A stretch of 64,000 nucleotides of DNA from Gemmatimonadota bacterium (lineage in GTDB: Bacteria > Gemmatimonadota > Gemmatimonadetes > Gemmatimonadales > Gemmatimonadaceae), in contig JAJTGR010000069.1 in NCBI GenBank assembly GCA_021299375.1, positions 37,199-101,198 of the forward strand, given 5' to 3'. A program made the translations under genes and the position numbers. The notes under the pieces were generated by a model. That model was not told the origin of the DNA, did no database searches, and saw only the letters and a list, made by a program, of their open reading frames with translations. The number at the start of each line of letters is the position of its first letter. Within the stretch, counting starts at the first letter, position 1. Shown piece by piece: positions 1 to 11,273 of the stretch.

Positions 1-227
1 CCTTGGCGCGCATGGAGCTCGCCATCGATCTGGCCAGGAAGATCCGCGAGGCCAAGGACGCCGCAGCCGCGGCCAGCCTGCTCGGGCAGCTGGTGTCGAT
101 GTGCGGCCAGCTCATCTCGGGCGCCGACGTGAACGCCGACGGCCGCATTGCGTGGGGCGATGGCGAGGGTGGCCTTCAGCAGGCGCAGGAGCACCTGCAG
201 TTGCTGCTCGCCGGTGAGAAGAAGTAG
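1..227 (+). CDS. Hypothetical small protein, 5' end outside the window
   Basis: The reading frame is open to the left edge, so this is the C-terminal part (about 74 residues visible) of a gene starting upstream. The visible part is helical and Ala-rich. It holds a segment resembling an EF-hand/dockerin calcium loop (D-V-N-A-D-G-R-I-A-W-G-D, at about nt 126-161). It ends in two lysines before TAG. A strong hairpin follows 58 bp downstream and should end its transcript. I do not recognise the family. The calcium-loop reading rests on spacing of Asp/Asn residues only and could be chance. Confidence 0.55.
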   Translation, partial: LARMELAIDLARKIREAKDAAAAASLLGQLVSMCGQLISGADVNADGRIAWGDGEGGLQQAQEHLQLLLAGEKK

Positions 228-285
228 GGCGGCGTCCGGGCGCCCTCACCGAGCGCCTCACACCCACGGAGCGACACAACGCAAG

Positions 286-315
286 AAGCCCGCGCCGGAC
301 GTCCGGCGCGGGCTT
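286..315. terminator. Bidirectional intrinsic terminator between convergent genes
   Basis: A perfect 30-bp inverted repeat (two 15-nt arms, AAGCCCGCGCCGGAC and its complement, with no unpaired spacer in the DNA). It lies between the stop codons of two convergent genes at 227 and 344. On the plus strand the stem is followed by TTCTGCG; on the minus strand by a short T-rich run as well. The GC-rich stem flanked by A/T on both sides fits a terminator used from both directions. Confidence 0.8.
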
Positions 316-343
316 TCTGCGTTCAGGGCACGTCAGCGCTGCG

Positions 344-2344
344 TCAGCAGCTCACGCACCGGTGGTTGTTGCGCGCCCCGAGCTTCTCGAGCAGTTGGAT
401 CGTCTCCGGGAACGGCCGCAGTCGCTGTACGGGCCCGTTGGCGAGGTCCACCGTCGTGCGATAGTCGCGGCCGACCGCCTTGGGGTCTGCCCCCTTGCTC
501 ACCAGATAGAGGATCATCTCGTTGTCGCCGCGGGCGGCCGCGTGGTGCAGCGGCGTGTAGCCATTGAGGTCGCGCTTGTTCACGTCGTGACCCAGCTCTT
601 CAACCAGGTACTTCATGACCGGCAACCAGCCATCCGGTGCATGCCGATGTGCGTTGCCGGCGAAGCCGTTGCCGTAGCCCACGCCGGCGGCGGAGTGAAT
701 GGGGTAGGTCCCGATCCCGGCCGGCACGGCCTTGGCGGCTGAGTCGAGCCACTTGTCGACGCCCGGCGGTGTCATGCCCTCGGCAAACCCGGTGGGCGCG
801 CGGCGACGGCCGAGCTGCGGTGGGCGGTACGACGGCATGGTGTCGATCGCCCCGGCGGCCTTGAGCATCTTCATGGCTTCGAGGTCCACCGCGTACGTCG
901 CCCGCCAGAAGGGGGTGGTGCCGTCGAGCAACTCGAGCCCGCAATTGGCGTTGCCGCAGTTGCTGTAGCCGAAGAACCAGATGTTTTTCGTGAGCCGCGC
1001 ATTCACGTCGGCGCCCGCCGTGATGAGCGCCTGCATGAGTTCATAATGCGTGGTCTTCTGCAGCTGCACGGACTGCGGCTGCGGATAGCGTGACCGCGGG
1101 TACCAGTACGTGTTGATCGCCGCGTACAGCGGCGTGAGGCCATGGATGCTCGCGAGCTTCACATTGGCGCCGCGCTGCACCAGCGCCATGGCGAGGTCGA
1201 AGTGCCCGTTGATGGTGGCGTGCAGCACCGGCGAGGTGCTGTCGCTGACGGAGACCTCGTTGATGTTCGCGCCACCGTCGAGCAGGGCCATGGTGGCGGC
1301 CACATGGCCCTGGCGAACAGCATGGTGCAGCGCAGTCAAGCCGCCGACGTTGCCGACCGTCGCCTCGTAATTGGCCTGGAACCCATTGGTGGTGTCGCGG
1401 GGGATCACCGTCTCGGTGGTCTTGCCGACATCCTTGCTGGCATACATCGCGCGGCCGGCGAGAATGGCCTCCTCGATCTGCTTCGGCGTGAGCGACTGCA
1501 CCGGCGGCGCGGCGAGCCCGACACGGGGGCCGCGGGCGCTGTCGGCGCGGGGCGCTGTGGCCGGCGCGGCCGAAGGCTTGGTCGAGTCAGGGCGCGGCGG
1601 TGGTGCCGCTGGGCCATCGCCGCCCCCGCCGAACAGACGGCGCTGCGCCGCCTGCTCCGCCTCGGTCTTGGCCTGCGCCTTCATGACCGAGTCGCGCACC
1701 GTTGCCGGCAGGTACGAGAACAGCACCTCGTTGCGCTTGCGGGCCGCGGCCTGCTGGCGCGCCAGCTCCTCGGTGAGGTTCTGCGTGTTGGTCTTGAGCG
1801 AAGGATTGGCGCCCGCCTTGAGGAGCGCGGCGATGACCGCCGGCCGGTCTGCGGATGCCGCGAACATCAGCGGCGTCTGTCCCCACTCTGTCTCACGCGC
1901 ATTGGGGTCGGCCTTCTTCGCCAGCAGCGCCTTCACCGCCACCACGTCGCCGGCTTGCGCGGCAAGGTGCAGCGCGGTGGCGCCGGTGGCGGTCATGATC
2001 GTGGGGTCGGCGCCAGCCGCGAGCAGCGCCTGCACCACCGCCCCGCTTCCCGCGCGCGCCGCGACGTGCAGCGGCGTGTAGGCGCCGTTGCGGGTGACCG
2101 GCGTGACCTTGGCGCCGGCCTTGAGCAGCAGGTGCGCCATGGCGGCATCGCCGCGCTCGGCCGCCCAGTGAAGCGCCGTCATGCCATCGCCCAGGGCCGC
2201 ATTGACGTCGGCCCTGGCGGCAATCAACGCCCGCACCGTGGTCAGGTCCCCGCGACTCGCCGCCTCCGGCAGCGACGCCGTGGCCACTGTCACCATCACC
2301 CCGGCCAACGCGACCGCGGCGGTCCCTCGCCAGCTCCCAATCAT
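344..2344 (-). CDS. Exported ankyrin-repeat protein
   Basis: A 666-residue protein. The ATG at 2344 was chosen because it opens directly on a signal peptide (MIGSWRGTAAVALAGVMV..., cleavage near residue 23) and is preceded by GAGGG at a good Shine-Dalgarno distance; the upstream extension is Arg-rich non-coding sequence. A first block of ankyrin repeats covers roughly residues 24-190 (TALHWAA, TPLHVAA, TALHLAA, TPLMFAA motifs). A Pro/Ala-rich linker follows near 240-290, then a second repeat block runs to the C-terminus (TALHHAV, TPLHHAA). It is the last gene of a minus-strand operon, 32 bp after the DUF1552 gene, so it probably binds a periplasmic partner made with it. Ankyrin repeats are binding scaffolds; the partner is unknown. 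Confidence 0.88.
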   Translation of the reverse strand: MIGSWRGTAAVALAGVMVTVATASLPEAASRGDLTTVRALIAARADVNAALGDGMTALHWAAERGDAAMAHLLLKAGAKVTPVTRNGAYTPLHVAARAGSGAVVQALLAAGADPTIMTATGATALHLAAQAGDVVAVKALLAKKADPNARETEWGQTPLMFAASADRPAVIAALLKAGANPSLKTNTQNLTEELARQQAAARKRNEVLFSYLPATVRDSVMKAQAKTEAEQAAQRRLFGGGGDGPAAPPPRPDSTKPSAAPATAPRADSARGPRVGLAAPPVQSLTPKQIEEAILAGRAMYASKDVGKTTETVIPRDTTNGFQANYEATVGNVGGLTALHHAVRQGHVAATMALLDGGANINEVSVSDSTSPVLHATINGHFDLAMALVQRGANVKLASIHGLTPLYAAINTYWYPRSRYPQPQSVQLQKTTHYELMQALITAGADVNARLTKNIWFFGYSNCGNANCGLELLDGTTPFWRATYAVDLEAMKMLKAAGAIDTMPSYRPPQLGRRRAPTGFAEGMTPPGVDKWLDSAAKAVPAGIGTYPIHSAAGVGYGNGFAGNAHRHAPDGWLPVMKYLVEELGHDVNKRDLNGYTPLHHAAARGDNEMILYLVSKGADPKAVGRDYRTTVDLANGPVQRLRPFPETIQLLEKLGARNNHRCVSC

Positions 2345-2376
2345 GATCGTGCCCTCGGTGAGTTCGTGACGGAGGT

Positions 2377-3777
2377 TCAGGCGTTCGTGTACAGCGCGAA
2401 CGGTGCCACGCTGTCGCCGAAGCTCGGGGCATCCACGCCGAATTGGTGCAGCAGCGACAGGAAGACGTCGGCCATGGGCGTGCCGTCGGGCGCCTTGAGG
2501 TGCGTGCCGCCGGGGATCATGCCGTTCGCGCCGCCGAGCAGAATGAGCGGGCACCGGCGATGGTTGTGCACGTTGCCGTCGGCCATCGGCGAGCCGTACA
2601 TGATCAGCGTATTGTCGAGCAGGCTGCCCTCGCCATCCTTCGTTGCCTTGAGGCGCTCGAGGAAGTACGGCAGCATCGACACGTGGTACTTGTTGATCAG
2701 GTTGAACTCGAGGATCGCCGCCTCGCGGCCGCCATGGTGCGATGCGGGGTGGAATCCCTTGTTCGTGCCGCTTTCGGGGAAGGTGCGGCTCGAGGCGTCA
2801 CGTCCGGTCTTGAACGAGAACACGCGGGTCATGTCCGACTGGAACGCCAGCACCTGGATGTCGAACATGAGCTTCATGTGCTCCTCGAACGAGTCCGGCA
2901 CGCCCACCGGCGCCTCGGGGAGGAGTCGTTCGTCGCCGCTCTGGTTCTTGGCCTCGACCTTCTGGATGCGGCGCTCGAGCTCGCGCACGTTCTCGAGGTA
3001 CTGGTCGACACGCCGGCGGTCGGTGGGGCCGAGCTGCCGCTTGAGGGTCGACATCTCCCCGACCACCCAGTCGAGAATGCTGCCGTTGTCCTTGCGGCGC
3101 GCCGAGCGGTCGGCATTGTTGGCGCCCGCACCGAAGAGCAGGTCGAAGGCTGCCCGGGGATTGCGGATCATCGGCAGGGGCTCGTTCGGCGAGGCCCAGC
3201 TGATGGTGTCCGTGTAGGCGCACGAGTAGTTGTACGTGCAGCCGCCGGCCTGGTCGAGGTTCTCGATGCACAGCTGCATCGAGGGGATCGGCGTGTCCTG
3301 CCCGATCTTGCGCGCCACGATCTGGTCGAACGACGTGCCGACAAACAGGTCGGAACCCTGCGTCTGTTTCGGGTGCGACTGGGTGAGGAACACCGCGCTC
3401 GACCGGAAGTGATCGCCGCCGATCTCCGGGGCGTCGAAGGCCTCGGCCATGCGCACGTCGGTGTTGCTCACGATCGTGAGGTGGTTGCGCCAGTTCGCGA
3501 GCGGCGAGAGCGCACTGTCGGCGTTGAAGGCAAACTGCCGGCCGACCCCTTCGGGCGCCCACAGGTGCCGCGACGCCCCCCAGGTGTTGCTGCCGGCCGC
3601 GCCATGCACCGACTCGATGCACACCAGCCGAGTATGGCCGGCGGCCGACGGCCGCCCAGCCCCGGCGAGGAAGCGCCCCGCGGGGTCCATCGCGTCGAGA
3701 TACGGCAGCGCGATCGTCGCGCTGAGCCCCTTCAGGAACGTACGGCGCTCGAGCGTCTTCTGGGTCAGAAACTGCAT
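2377..3777 (-). CDS. DUF1552 family protein with Tat-like signal
   Basis: A 466-residue member of the DUF1552 family, which in Planctomycetes, Verrucomicrobia, Myxococcota and relatives is almost always encoded next to a DUF1592-type cytochrome protein. The N-terminus carries ERRTFLKGLSATIALPY, a twin-arginine-like signal, so export in folded form is likely. The start ATG at 3777 follows AGGAG at proper spacing. It lies 22 bp downstream of the DUF1592 gene and 32 bp upstream of the ankyrin gene, indicating one transcript. The biochemical role of DUF1552 is not established; it resembles alkaline-phosphatase-fold sulfatase-like proteins of the DUF1501 type in genomic behaviour, but that comparison is inference. 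Confidence 0.9.
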   Translation of the reverse strand: MQFLTQKTLERRTFLKGLSATIALPYLDAMDPAGRFLAGAGRPSAAGHTRLVCIESVHGAAGSNTWGASRHLWAPEGVGRQFAFNADSALSPLANWRNHLTIVSNTDVRMAEAFDAPEIGGDHFRSSAVFLTQSHPKQTQGSDLFVGTSFDQIVARKIGQDTPIPSMQLCIENLDQAGGCTYNYSCAYTDTISWASPNEPLPMIRNPRAAFDLLFGAGANNADRSARRKDNGSILDWVVGEMSTLKRQLGPTDRRRVDQYLENVRELERRIQKVEAKNQSGDERLLPEAPVGVPDSFEEHMKLMFDIQVLAFQSDMTRVFSFKTGRDASSRTFPESGTNKGFHPASHHGGREAAILEFNLINKYHVSMLPYFLERLKATKDGEGSLLDNTLIMYGSPMADGNVHNHRRCPLILLGGANGMIPGGTHLKAPDGTPMADVFLSLLHQFGVDAPSFGDSVAPFALYTNA

Positions 3778-3799
3778 CGGAGGTGCTCCTGTCTGGGTA

Positions 3800-6316
3800 T
3801 CAGTTGTGCGACGCGTCGGCCGACACCGGCTCGGCGCGCTTGCTCTGGAAGGCCTTGCTGTTCACCACGCCCATCACGAACGCCGACATCCGGTAGTTCT
3901 GCTTCTCGGCATCCCGCACGATCCGGCGGATCGTGGGCATGTCGTAATCCTCCATCCGGCGCCCGAGGGCGTAGGCCATCAGGTTCTCGGTGAAGTTCCG
4001 CATCAGCGGCACCGGCCGCTTGAGCAGCGCCCTGGTCAGGTCCGCCGAGGTGTTGAGGGGCGTCCCGTCGTACAGGTTGCCACGGGTGTCGAGCTTCGCC
4101 CCGTTCTCACGATAGCGCAGCTTTCCCGTCACATCGAAGTTGTCGAGCGCGAGTCCGATCGGATCGATGAAGTTGTGGCACGACTTGCAGGTGGGGTTGG
4201 CCCGGTGCATCTCCATGCGCTCGCGCGTGGTGAGCTGGCGCCCCTCGACCGCACCGGCGGTCTGCTCGAGGTCGGGCACGTTGGGCGGCGGCGGTGGCGG
4301 CGGCGCGCCCAACAGCACTTCCATGACCCACTTGCCGCGCAGCACCGGCGACGTGCGGTTGCCCAGCGACGTCTGCACCAGGACACTGCCATGGCCAAGA
4401 ACGCCGCGACGCTGGTCGTCGGCGTACGCCACCTTCCGGAAGTACGGGCCGGTCACGTTCGGAATGCCGTAGTGCCGCGCCAGCTGCTCGTTCACGAACG
4501 TGGAGTCGGCAGAGAAGATCGACAGCACACTGCGATCCTTGCGCACCACGTCCTCGAAGAACAGTTCCGTCTCCTTCTGCATGGCGTTGGCGAGCTGCAG
4601 GTCGAAGTCGGGGAAGAGGAACGCATCCGGCTTGACCTTGTCGAGGTCCTGCAGCCGCAGCCACTGCGCCGCGAAGCGCGTGGAGAGCGCTTCGGCGCGC
4701 GGGTCGGCGAGCATGCGCTTCACCTCCGCCGTGAACACGACCGGCTGGGACAGCCGCCGTGTCCGGGCCAGCGTCAGCAGGCGCTCGTCGGGAATGGTGC
4801 TCCACAAGAAGAACGACAGGCGCGTGGCCAGCTCGAGGTCGTCGATGCGGAAGTCGGTGCCTTCGGCCACACCGGTGGGCGTCCGCTCGAAGCGGAAGAT
4901 GAAGAACGGGCTCGCCAGCAGGGCCTGGATACCGAGGCGCACACCGTCCTCGAAGCCGTTCTCGGCGCCCGGCGCCGAGGCGCCCTGATCGTAGAACTTC
5001 ATCAGGGCGGCCCGGTCGGTGTCGGTGAGCGGCCGACGATACGCGCGGGTGGCGAGCCGCTCCAGGATCGTCTGCGCGCAGGCCCGCTGGGCCGCCTTGG
5101 CGGTGGGCGCACAGGTGAAGATCGCACGGCGGCTCGGCGAGTCGGAGAGGCCGGTGATCTTGTACGGCCCGGAGACGAGCACATCCATGAGGTACGCCGG
5201 CTCGGTGGTGCCGGCCGACCCGTTCCCCTGCGATGCCCGTGACCACTCATGCGGCTTGATGAGGTCTTCGTACGGCCCCTCGGCGCGCTTGACGAACGCC
5301 ACCGACAAGGTACGCTGGCCCCCCTTGATCCGGAGCGGCTCGGTCAGGAGGTAGTCGGCGCCGAGCGGCAGGTCGGCGGACTCGTTGTTGCGATGCACGC
5401 CCCGGTCATAGCGCAGCAGGGCCACGCGCTCGCCGTCGATGGAGACGTCCACGTCTTCGACCGGGCGGCCCACGCCGCCACCGACATTCACGCGGATCTG
5501 GTACTCGCCATCGGCCGGGAAGGTGTGCTTGACCACCATGCCACCGCGGGTGCCGTACGGCGTCCCTTCGACCCGGTCCCAGGGGTGCTGCGAGGCGAAC
5601 GGTGACGTCTTGTAGAGCACCTGCGCGAGGCCGGCCTTGCGATCACCGACTGCCATGCGACTGACCGCCGAGGCGGCATTGAGGTACCCCTCGAGCAGCA
5701 TCGGCGAAAGCGCCTGTGCGTCGGAGATGTTGTCGAAGTTGGCGCTCTTGGTGTCGAGCGGGAGCCAGTCACCGGCGTTGACCGCGAGGGCGAACAGGTC
5801 GCGCACGACGCGCTCATACTCCGGGCGGTTGAGGCGCTGGAAGCTGCGCGTCCCCGGGTTGACCGGGGCGGCGTCCATGGTCTGCTCGAGCGTCTCGGCC
5901 AGCGCCAGCAGCGTGTCCCCGCCGGGGCGCTTCGAGCCCGGCGGCGGCATCATTTCGGCCCGCAGCTTGCGAATGATCTTCTCGGTCACGTCGGCGGCGT
6001 CCGGGGCCTTGGTGACGCTGTAGCCGCGCAAGTTGAGATTGCCGCGGCGCATGGTGGGATTGTGGCACGAGCCACAATACCGCTGCACCGTACTGTCCAG
6101 CGCTGCCACGGCCATGCCGCGGGCGCCGAACTTCATCGGGGCCCGCGGTACGCGCAACGGCTTGGCGAGCACGGCGTGAACGCCGGACACCGGCGCTCTC
6201 GGCGGATCGGCGGACCGGGTGTGCGCAACGGGCGCCGACGACGAGGCGACCGTCATCAGCGACGTCGCCACAGTGATCGAAGCGGGAATAGCGGACCACG
6301 CGAACAAGACCTTCAT
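3800..6316 (-). CDS. DUF1587/1592/1588/1585 multidomain c-heme protein
   Basis: An 838-residue exported protein of the planctomycete cytochrome-associated type. The ATG at 6316 is preceded by GGAG and opens a hydrophobic signal (MKVLFAWSAIPASITVATSL). The first heme-c site CGSCH is at residues 81-85 in a cytochrome-c-like domain, followed by DUF1587, a carbohydrate-binding-like beta region (about 250-360), DUF1592 and DUF1588. A second CKSCH site is at 710-714, and the DUF1585 tail follows. The conserved segment around CKSCHNFIDPIGLALDNFD is diagnostic. It heads the operon with DUF1552 and ankyrin genes. An electron-transfer or oxidative role in the periplasm is inferred from the heme motifs; the substrate is unknown. 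Confidence 0.9.
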   Translation of the reverse strand: MKVLFAWSAIPASITVATSLMTVASSSAPVAHTRSADPPRAPVSGVHAVLAKPLRVPRAPMKFGARGMAVAALDSTVQRYCGSCHNPTMRRGNLNLRGYSVTKAPDAADVTEKIIRKLRAEMMPPPGSKRPGGDTLLALAETLEQTMDAAPVNPGTRSFQRLNRPEYERVVRDLFALAVNAGDWLPLDTKSANFDNISDAQALSPMLLEGYLNAASAVSRMAVGDRKAGLAQVLYKTSPFASQHPWDRVEGTPYGTRGGMVVKHTFPADGEYQIRVNVGGGVGRPVEDVDVSIDGERVALLRYDRGVHRNNESADLPLGADYLLTEPLRIKGGQRTLSVAFVKRAEGPYEDLIKPHEWSRASQGNGSAGTTEPAYLMDVLVSGPYKITGLSDSPSRRAIFTCAPTAKAAQRACAQTILERLATRAYRRPLTDTDRAALMKFYDQGASAPGAENGFEDGVRLGIQALLASPFFIFRFERTPTGVAEGTDFRIDDLELATRLSFFLWSTIPDERLLTLARTRRLSQPVVFTAEVKRMLADPRAEALSTRFAAQWLRLQDLDKVKPDAFLFPDFDLQLANAMQKETELFFEDVVRKDRSVLSIFSADSTFVNEQLARHYGIPNVTGPYFRKVAYADDQRRGVLGHGSVLVQTSLGNRTSPVLRGKWVMEVLLGAPPPPPPPNVPDLEQTAGAVEGRQLTTRERMEMHRANPTCKSCHNFIDPIGLALDNFDVTGKLRYRENGAKLDTRGNLYDGTPLNTSADLTRALLKRPVPLMRNFTENLMAYALGRRMEDYDMPTIRRIVRDAEKQNYRMSAFVMGVVNSKAFQSKRAEPVSADASHN

Positions 6317-6526
6317 ACGGCCACTCCACGAGTGTGACTGCCCGCACCCGGGCGGGTGCATGCACGACGTCGTGCTGCTCGAAGCGGGTGTTGCGTTCAC
6401 CCGGCCGGTAGGGAGGAGGCCGGCGGGCTGCCTGCGTGATGCCTGATGCGTGATGCGCGTGGCACCGGCACGGTGCAGAGACCACGTACACCGGCACGGC
6501 TCCGGTACCATATAACATACGCACCA

Positions 6527-6554
6527 GGCGCCCAGGATGCTGCGGCTGGGCGCC
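6527..6554 (-). terminator. Hairpin after the ketopantoate reductase-like gene
   Basis: A 9-bp perfect stem (GGCGCCCAG / CTGGGCGCC) with a 10-nt loop lies 7 bp past the stop codon at 6562. The run that follows on the minus strand is not a clean T tract, so termination may be weak. The AT-rich patch just beyond (near 6509-6520) may belong to the promoter of the downstream DUF1592 operon, but I could not define boxes there. Confidence 0.45.
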
Positions 6555-6561
6555 GCGCCGC

Positions 6562-7551
6562 TCACGTCGCGGGCAGCGCGCTTGGCAGCAACACGGCGTA
6601 CAGCAGATCGTGGGCCGGCGTGGCTACCGCGTGGGTCCGCGCCAGGCGAACCACGGCTGCCGTTTGGGCGTCGAACTCGCTTGGGCGTCGGGCCATGAGG
6701 TCACGCGCCAGCGACGTGAAGCCGTCCGCCGGCAAACCATCGTAGCGCCTCCAGACGTGCGCCTTGGCGCCGTGGGGCCACGCCACACCGCACGCGCTCC
6801 CCACCGCCATGACCTCGTCGAGGGCCACGTCGATAAGGTGGCGCGTCTCCGGGATCGTCCGTACGACACCGAACGGTGCCTGGGCTGCCGCGCCCACCGC
6901 GCCGATGGGCTCGATGAACAGGAACTTCTCCCAGAGCGCGACGGCCATGTCGGTGGGGGTCACGACGTGCATGCCGGCACCCTCGATGGCCCGCGCGACC
7001 CGGTGCGCGGTGTCCTGCACCGCCTCCGCCAGCGGCGAACCTCCACGGGGCCCGAACTCGAGCAGCGGCGTGACCGCCGAGTGCCGCAGATGTCCCGGCG
7101 CCACCTGTTCGACGATGACCCGGCACAGCCCTTCGAGCACGTGATCGGGCCCCAGTTCGGCCGCCAACTGACTGCTGGCCTCGACGCCGTTCTGGAGCGG
7201 AATGACCACCGTGTGCGGCGCCAACAGGGCCCGTAGCGCGGGGGCCAGCGCCGCCACCTGCGTCGCCTTGACGGCCACGAGCACGAGATCGACCGGGCCG
7301 ATGGTTCGGGGGTCGTCGGTCGCCGCGACGGGCGGGAGTCGGAGGTCACCGTCCACGCTGTCGAGCCGCAGGCCGTGGGCGATGAGGGCGGCCAGGGTGG
7401 CGCCGCGGGCGACAAAGTGCACCGCATGGCCGGCTTGGGCCAAGCGGGCGCCGAACACGCCACCGACCGCTCCCGCGCCGACGACGGCGACGCGAAGGCG
7501 GTCGGCGGTGGACGGCCGGGCCGACGCCGCGGCGCCGCTCATGGACGCCAT
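6562..7551 (-). CDS. panE: 2-dehydropantoate 2-reductase (ketopantoate reductase) family
   Basis: A 329-residue cytosolic oxidoreductase of the ApbA/PanE family. It has an N-terminal Rossmann fold with GAGAVGGVFGARLA at about residues 25-38, the family segment VVIPLQNGVEA near 115, and the C-terminal helical domain with EKFLFIEPIGAVGA near 200. PanE reduces ketopantoate to pantoate with NADPH in coenzyme A synthesis. Length is slightly above the usual 300 because of an Ala/Ser-rich N-terminal tail. ATG 7551 or the in-frame ATG 7542 could be the start. No other pantothenate gene is adjacent, and PanE-like paralogues with other 2-oxo substrates are common, so the exact substrate is less certain than the family. 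Confidence 0.8.
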   Translation of the reverse strand: MASMSGAAASARPSTADRLRVAVVGAGAVGGVFGARLAQAGHAVHFVARGATLAALIAHGLRLDSVDGDLRLPPVAATDDPRTIGPVDLVLVAVKATQVAALAPALRALLAPHTVVIPLQNGVEASSQLAAELGPDHVLEGLCRVIVEQVAPGHLRHSAVTPLLEFGPRGGSPLAEAVQDTAHRVARAIEGAGMHVVTPTDMAVALWEKFLFIEPIGAVGAAAQAPFGVVRTIPETRHLIDVALDEVMAVGSACGVAWPHGAKAHVWRRYDGLPADGFTSLARDLMARRPSEFDAQTAAVVRLARTHAVATPAHDLLYAVLLPSALPAT

Positions 7552-7578
7552 GCGGTTCGGTACCGAATCAGCAACCCC

Positions 7579-8280
7579 TCAGGGCTTGCCAAGCGAGAAC
7601 CCGGCGATGTGGGCGTCGGTATTGTGGCCCATGCGGACGCCGACCACCCCATCGGTACTCTTGAGCTTCCCGGCGCCGATCACCTCGCTCTTGCTGTAGC
7701 TGGCGACCTCCTTGCCGTTGATGCTGCAGGACACCTTGTCCCCCTTCACGGCCATGGCGATCTCCTGCGTCACCGGCTTGCCCTTCGCTTCAGCCTTGCT
7801 GACCGCCGGGTCGGCCCCCCCCCGCGGGCCATTCATCTGGAAGGGCGCTGGGCCGAAGCCGCGGACGATGAAGTTGCCGTTGCCGTAGGCCGCGCAGTAC
7901 AGATAGCTGGCGGTCGGGGTGCCCATGTCGTTGCCCGCCATGACGAGACCGTACGGATGGGGGTGGTTGTTGAGCCCCATGTACTCACGCTCGGTGAAGG
8001 TGGCCTTCACCACGTAGTCGCCCTTCCCCTGCATGGACGGGTTCCAGTACGTGATGGCCGGTCCGGTGGTGGCATGCAGATCCTTGCCCATGGCGAAGAA
8101 CTTGGCATCGTTCTCGGTCAGCCCGGCCTTGGCCTCCTTGTCGTCCACCTTGCCCATCCACCCCTTCACCTCCACGCCACCCTTCACGGCGATCGACTTC
8201 TCGGTATCCTGGGCCGACGCCAGCTGAGGGATGAGGGCGATCGCGAGCATCGTCGCGGCGCCGTGTACTAGTCGCTTCAT
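7579..8280 (-). CDS. Secreted protein of unknown function
   Basis: A 233-residue protein with a clear signal peptide (MKRLVHGAATMLAIALIPQLASA, cleavage before QDTEKS). ATG 8280 follows GAGGA at a suitable distance; the longer reading to 8316 adds residues before the signal and is rejected. The mature part is beta-rich (for example DYVVKATFTEREYM, GNFIVRGFGPAPFQMNG, DKVSCSINGKEVASYSKSEV). That pattern resembles a concanavalin/DUF1080-like sandwich, but no diagnostic motif is visible. It lies between argG and the PanE-like gene on the same strand, 27 bp before the latter. No function can be assigned. Confidence 0.75.
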   Translation of the reverse strand: MKRLVHGAATMLAIALIPQLASAQDTEKSIAVKGGVEVKGWMGKVDDKEAKAGLTENDAKFFAMGKDLHATTGPAITYWNPSMQGKGDYVVKATFTEREYMGLNNHPHPYGLVMAGNDMGTPTASYLYCAAYGNGNFIVRGFGPAPFQMNGPRGGADPAVSKAEAKGKPVTQEIAMAVKGDKVSCSINGKEVASYSKSEVIGAGKLKSTDGVVGVRMGHNTDAHIAGFSLGKP

Positions 8281-8412
8281 GGTCTGAGTCCTCGGTACGG
8301 TGAGTGGATCACGCACTACGGCCAGGCGGTCCGATCCGAAGCCGGCGGCGCATCGGGGCGGTGGGATTCCCGTGCCCCGCTGAATGTGCGCGACGGGCCC
8401 CGTCGGGCGATA

Positions 8413-8441
8413 GAGCCGGCCGCGGATTGCGGAGCCGGCTC
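8413..8441. terminator. Hairpin between argG and the next gene
   Basis: An 8-bp stem GAGCCGGC/GCCGGCTC with a 13-nt loop lies in the 204-bp gap after the argG stop codon. There is no T tract, so it may be a weak terminator or an mRNA-stabilising hairpin. Confidence 0.3.
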
Positions 8442-8484
8442 ACGGGGAAGCGGGCCGCTGCCCATACACGGATGCCCGTCCGGA

Positions 8485-10690
<2,206 letters not shown>

Positions 10691-11273
10691 CCGATCGAGC
10701 CGTACGGGGTCGATGACGGGGTACCAGGCGCCGGCTCCGTCACGAGCCGGCGTGACTTCACCCGCCTGGCACAGCCGACGCTGACCGTTCCTGATTCCGC
10801 TCGGGACGTGAAATCGGCGCGGCCGTGGCGATGGCGGTCGAAGTGCGCGCGATACCGAGCAAGACCCCGACCTCATCAGGAGCCTTGCGTCCTGCGCAGC
10901 ATCGTGGTGGGTCTGGTGTTCCCCGACCTGGTGCTGCCCGGAGGCACGATCGGCCCCGACGTCGCGGGCACACCATGCGCATCAGGCCGTTCGTGCGGCG
11001 GGAGCTTGTCGATGGCCTTTCCCGCACCCCGACCCCGGAACCCGAGGAGCGGGTATGCGGGTGAGCAGGTCGGTTGGGACGGGGACTGAAGAAGTGGGGA
11101 GGACGGGACGAAACTGATGATCTGGAAGAGGAGCGGCACCGGCGCCGCTCCGTCGCCCACGACTCCCGGCCCCTCTCGATGATGCGTGCGTTCATTCACA
11201 GGCGCTTTCCCATGGCGTGCCGCCGTGCCTGCCCGCCCGTCGTGGCGGGCGTGAGCATCGGGGCATCCTGACC
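10691..11273. other. 583-bp stretch with no supportable gene
   Basis: Frames here are short, Arg/Pro-rich and unlike any family I know, although VVGLVFPDLVLPGG (near 10900-10940) has protein-like composition. The stretch may be further gene wreckage adjoining the hydrolase pseudogene. Two hairpins are visible: GCCGGCT/AGCCGGC at 10730-10751 and GCCCGCC/GGCGGGC at 11231-11250, the latter just upstream of the HDOD gene. Confidence 0.5.

Noticed and set aside
1142..3217. A 691-codon plus-strand open frame opposite the ankyrin and DUF1552 genes
   Set aside because: It lies antisense to two clearly recognised genes, is His/Arg/Gly-rich and matches no family. Long antisense frames are expected in GC-rich codon usage.
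10808..11089. A 93-codon plus-strand frame between the hydrolase pseudogene and HDOD gene
   Set aside because: Arg/Pro/Ser-rich with only one short protein-like segment, no start context and no family resemblance.
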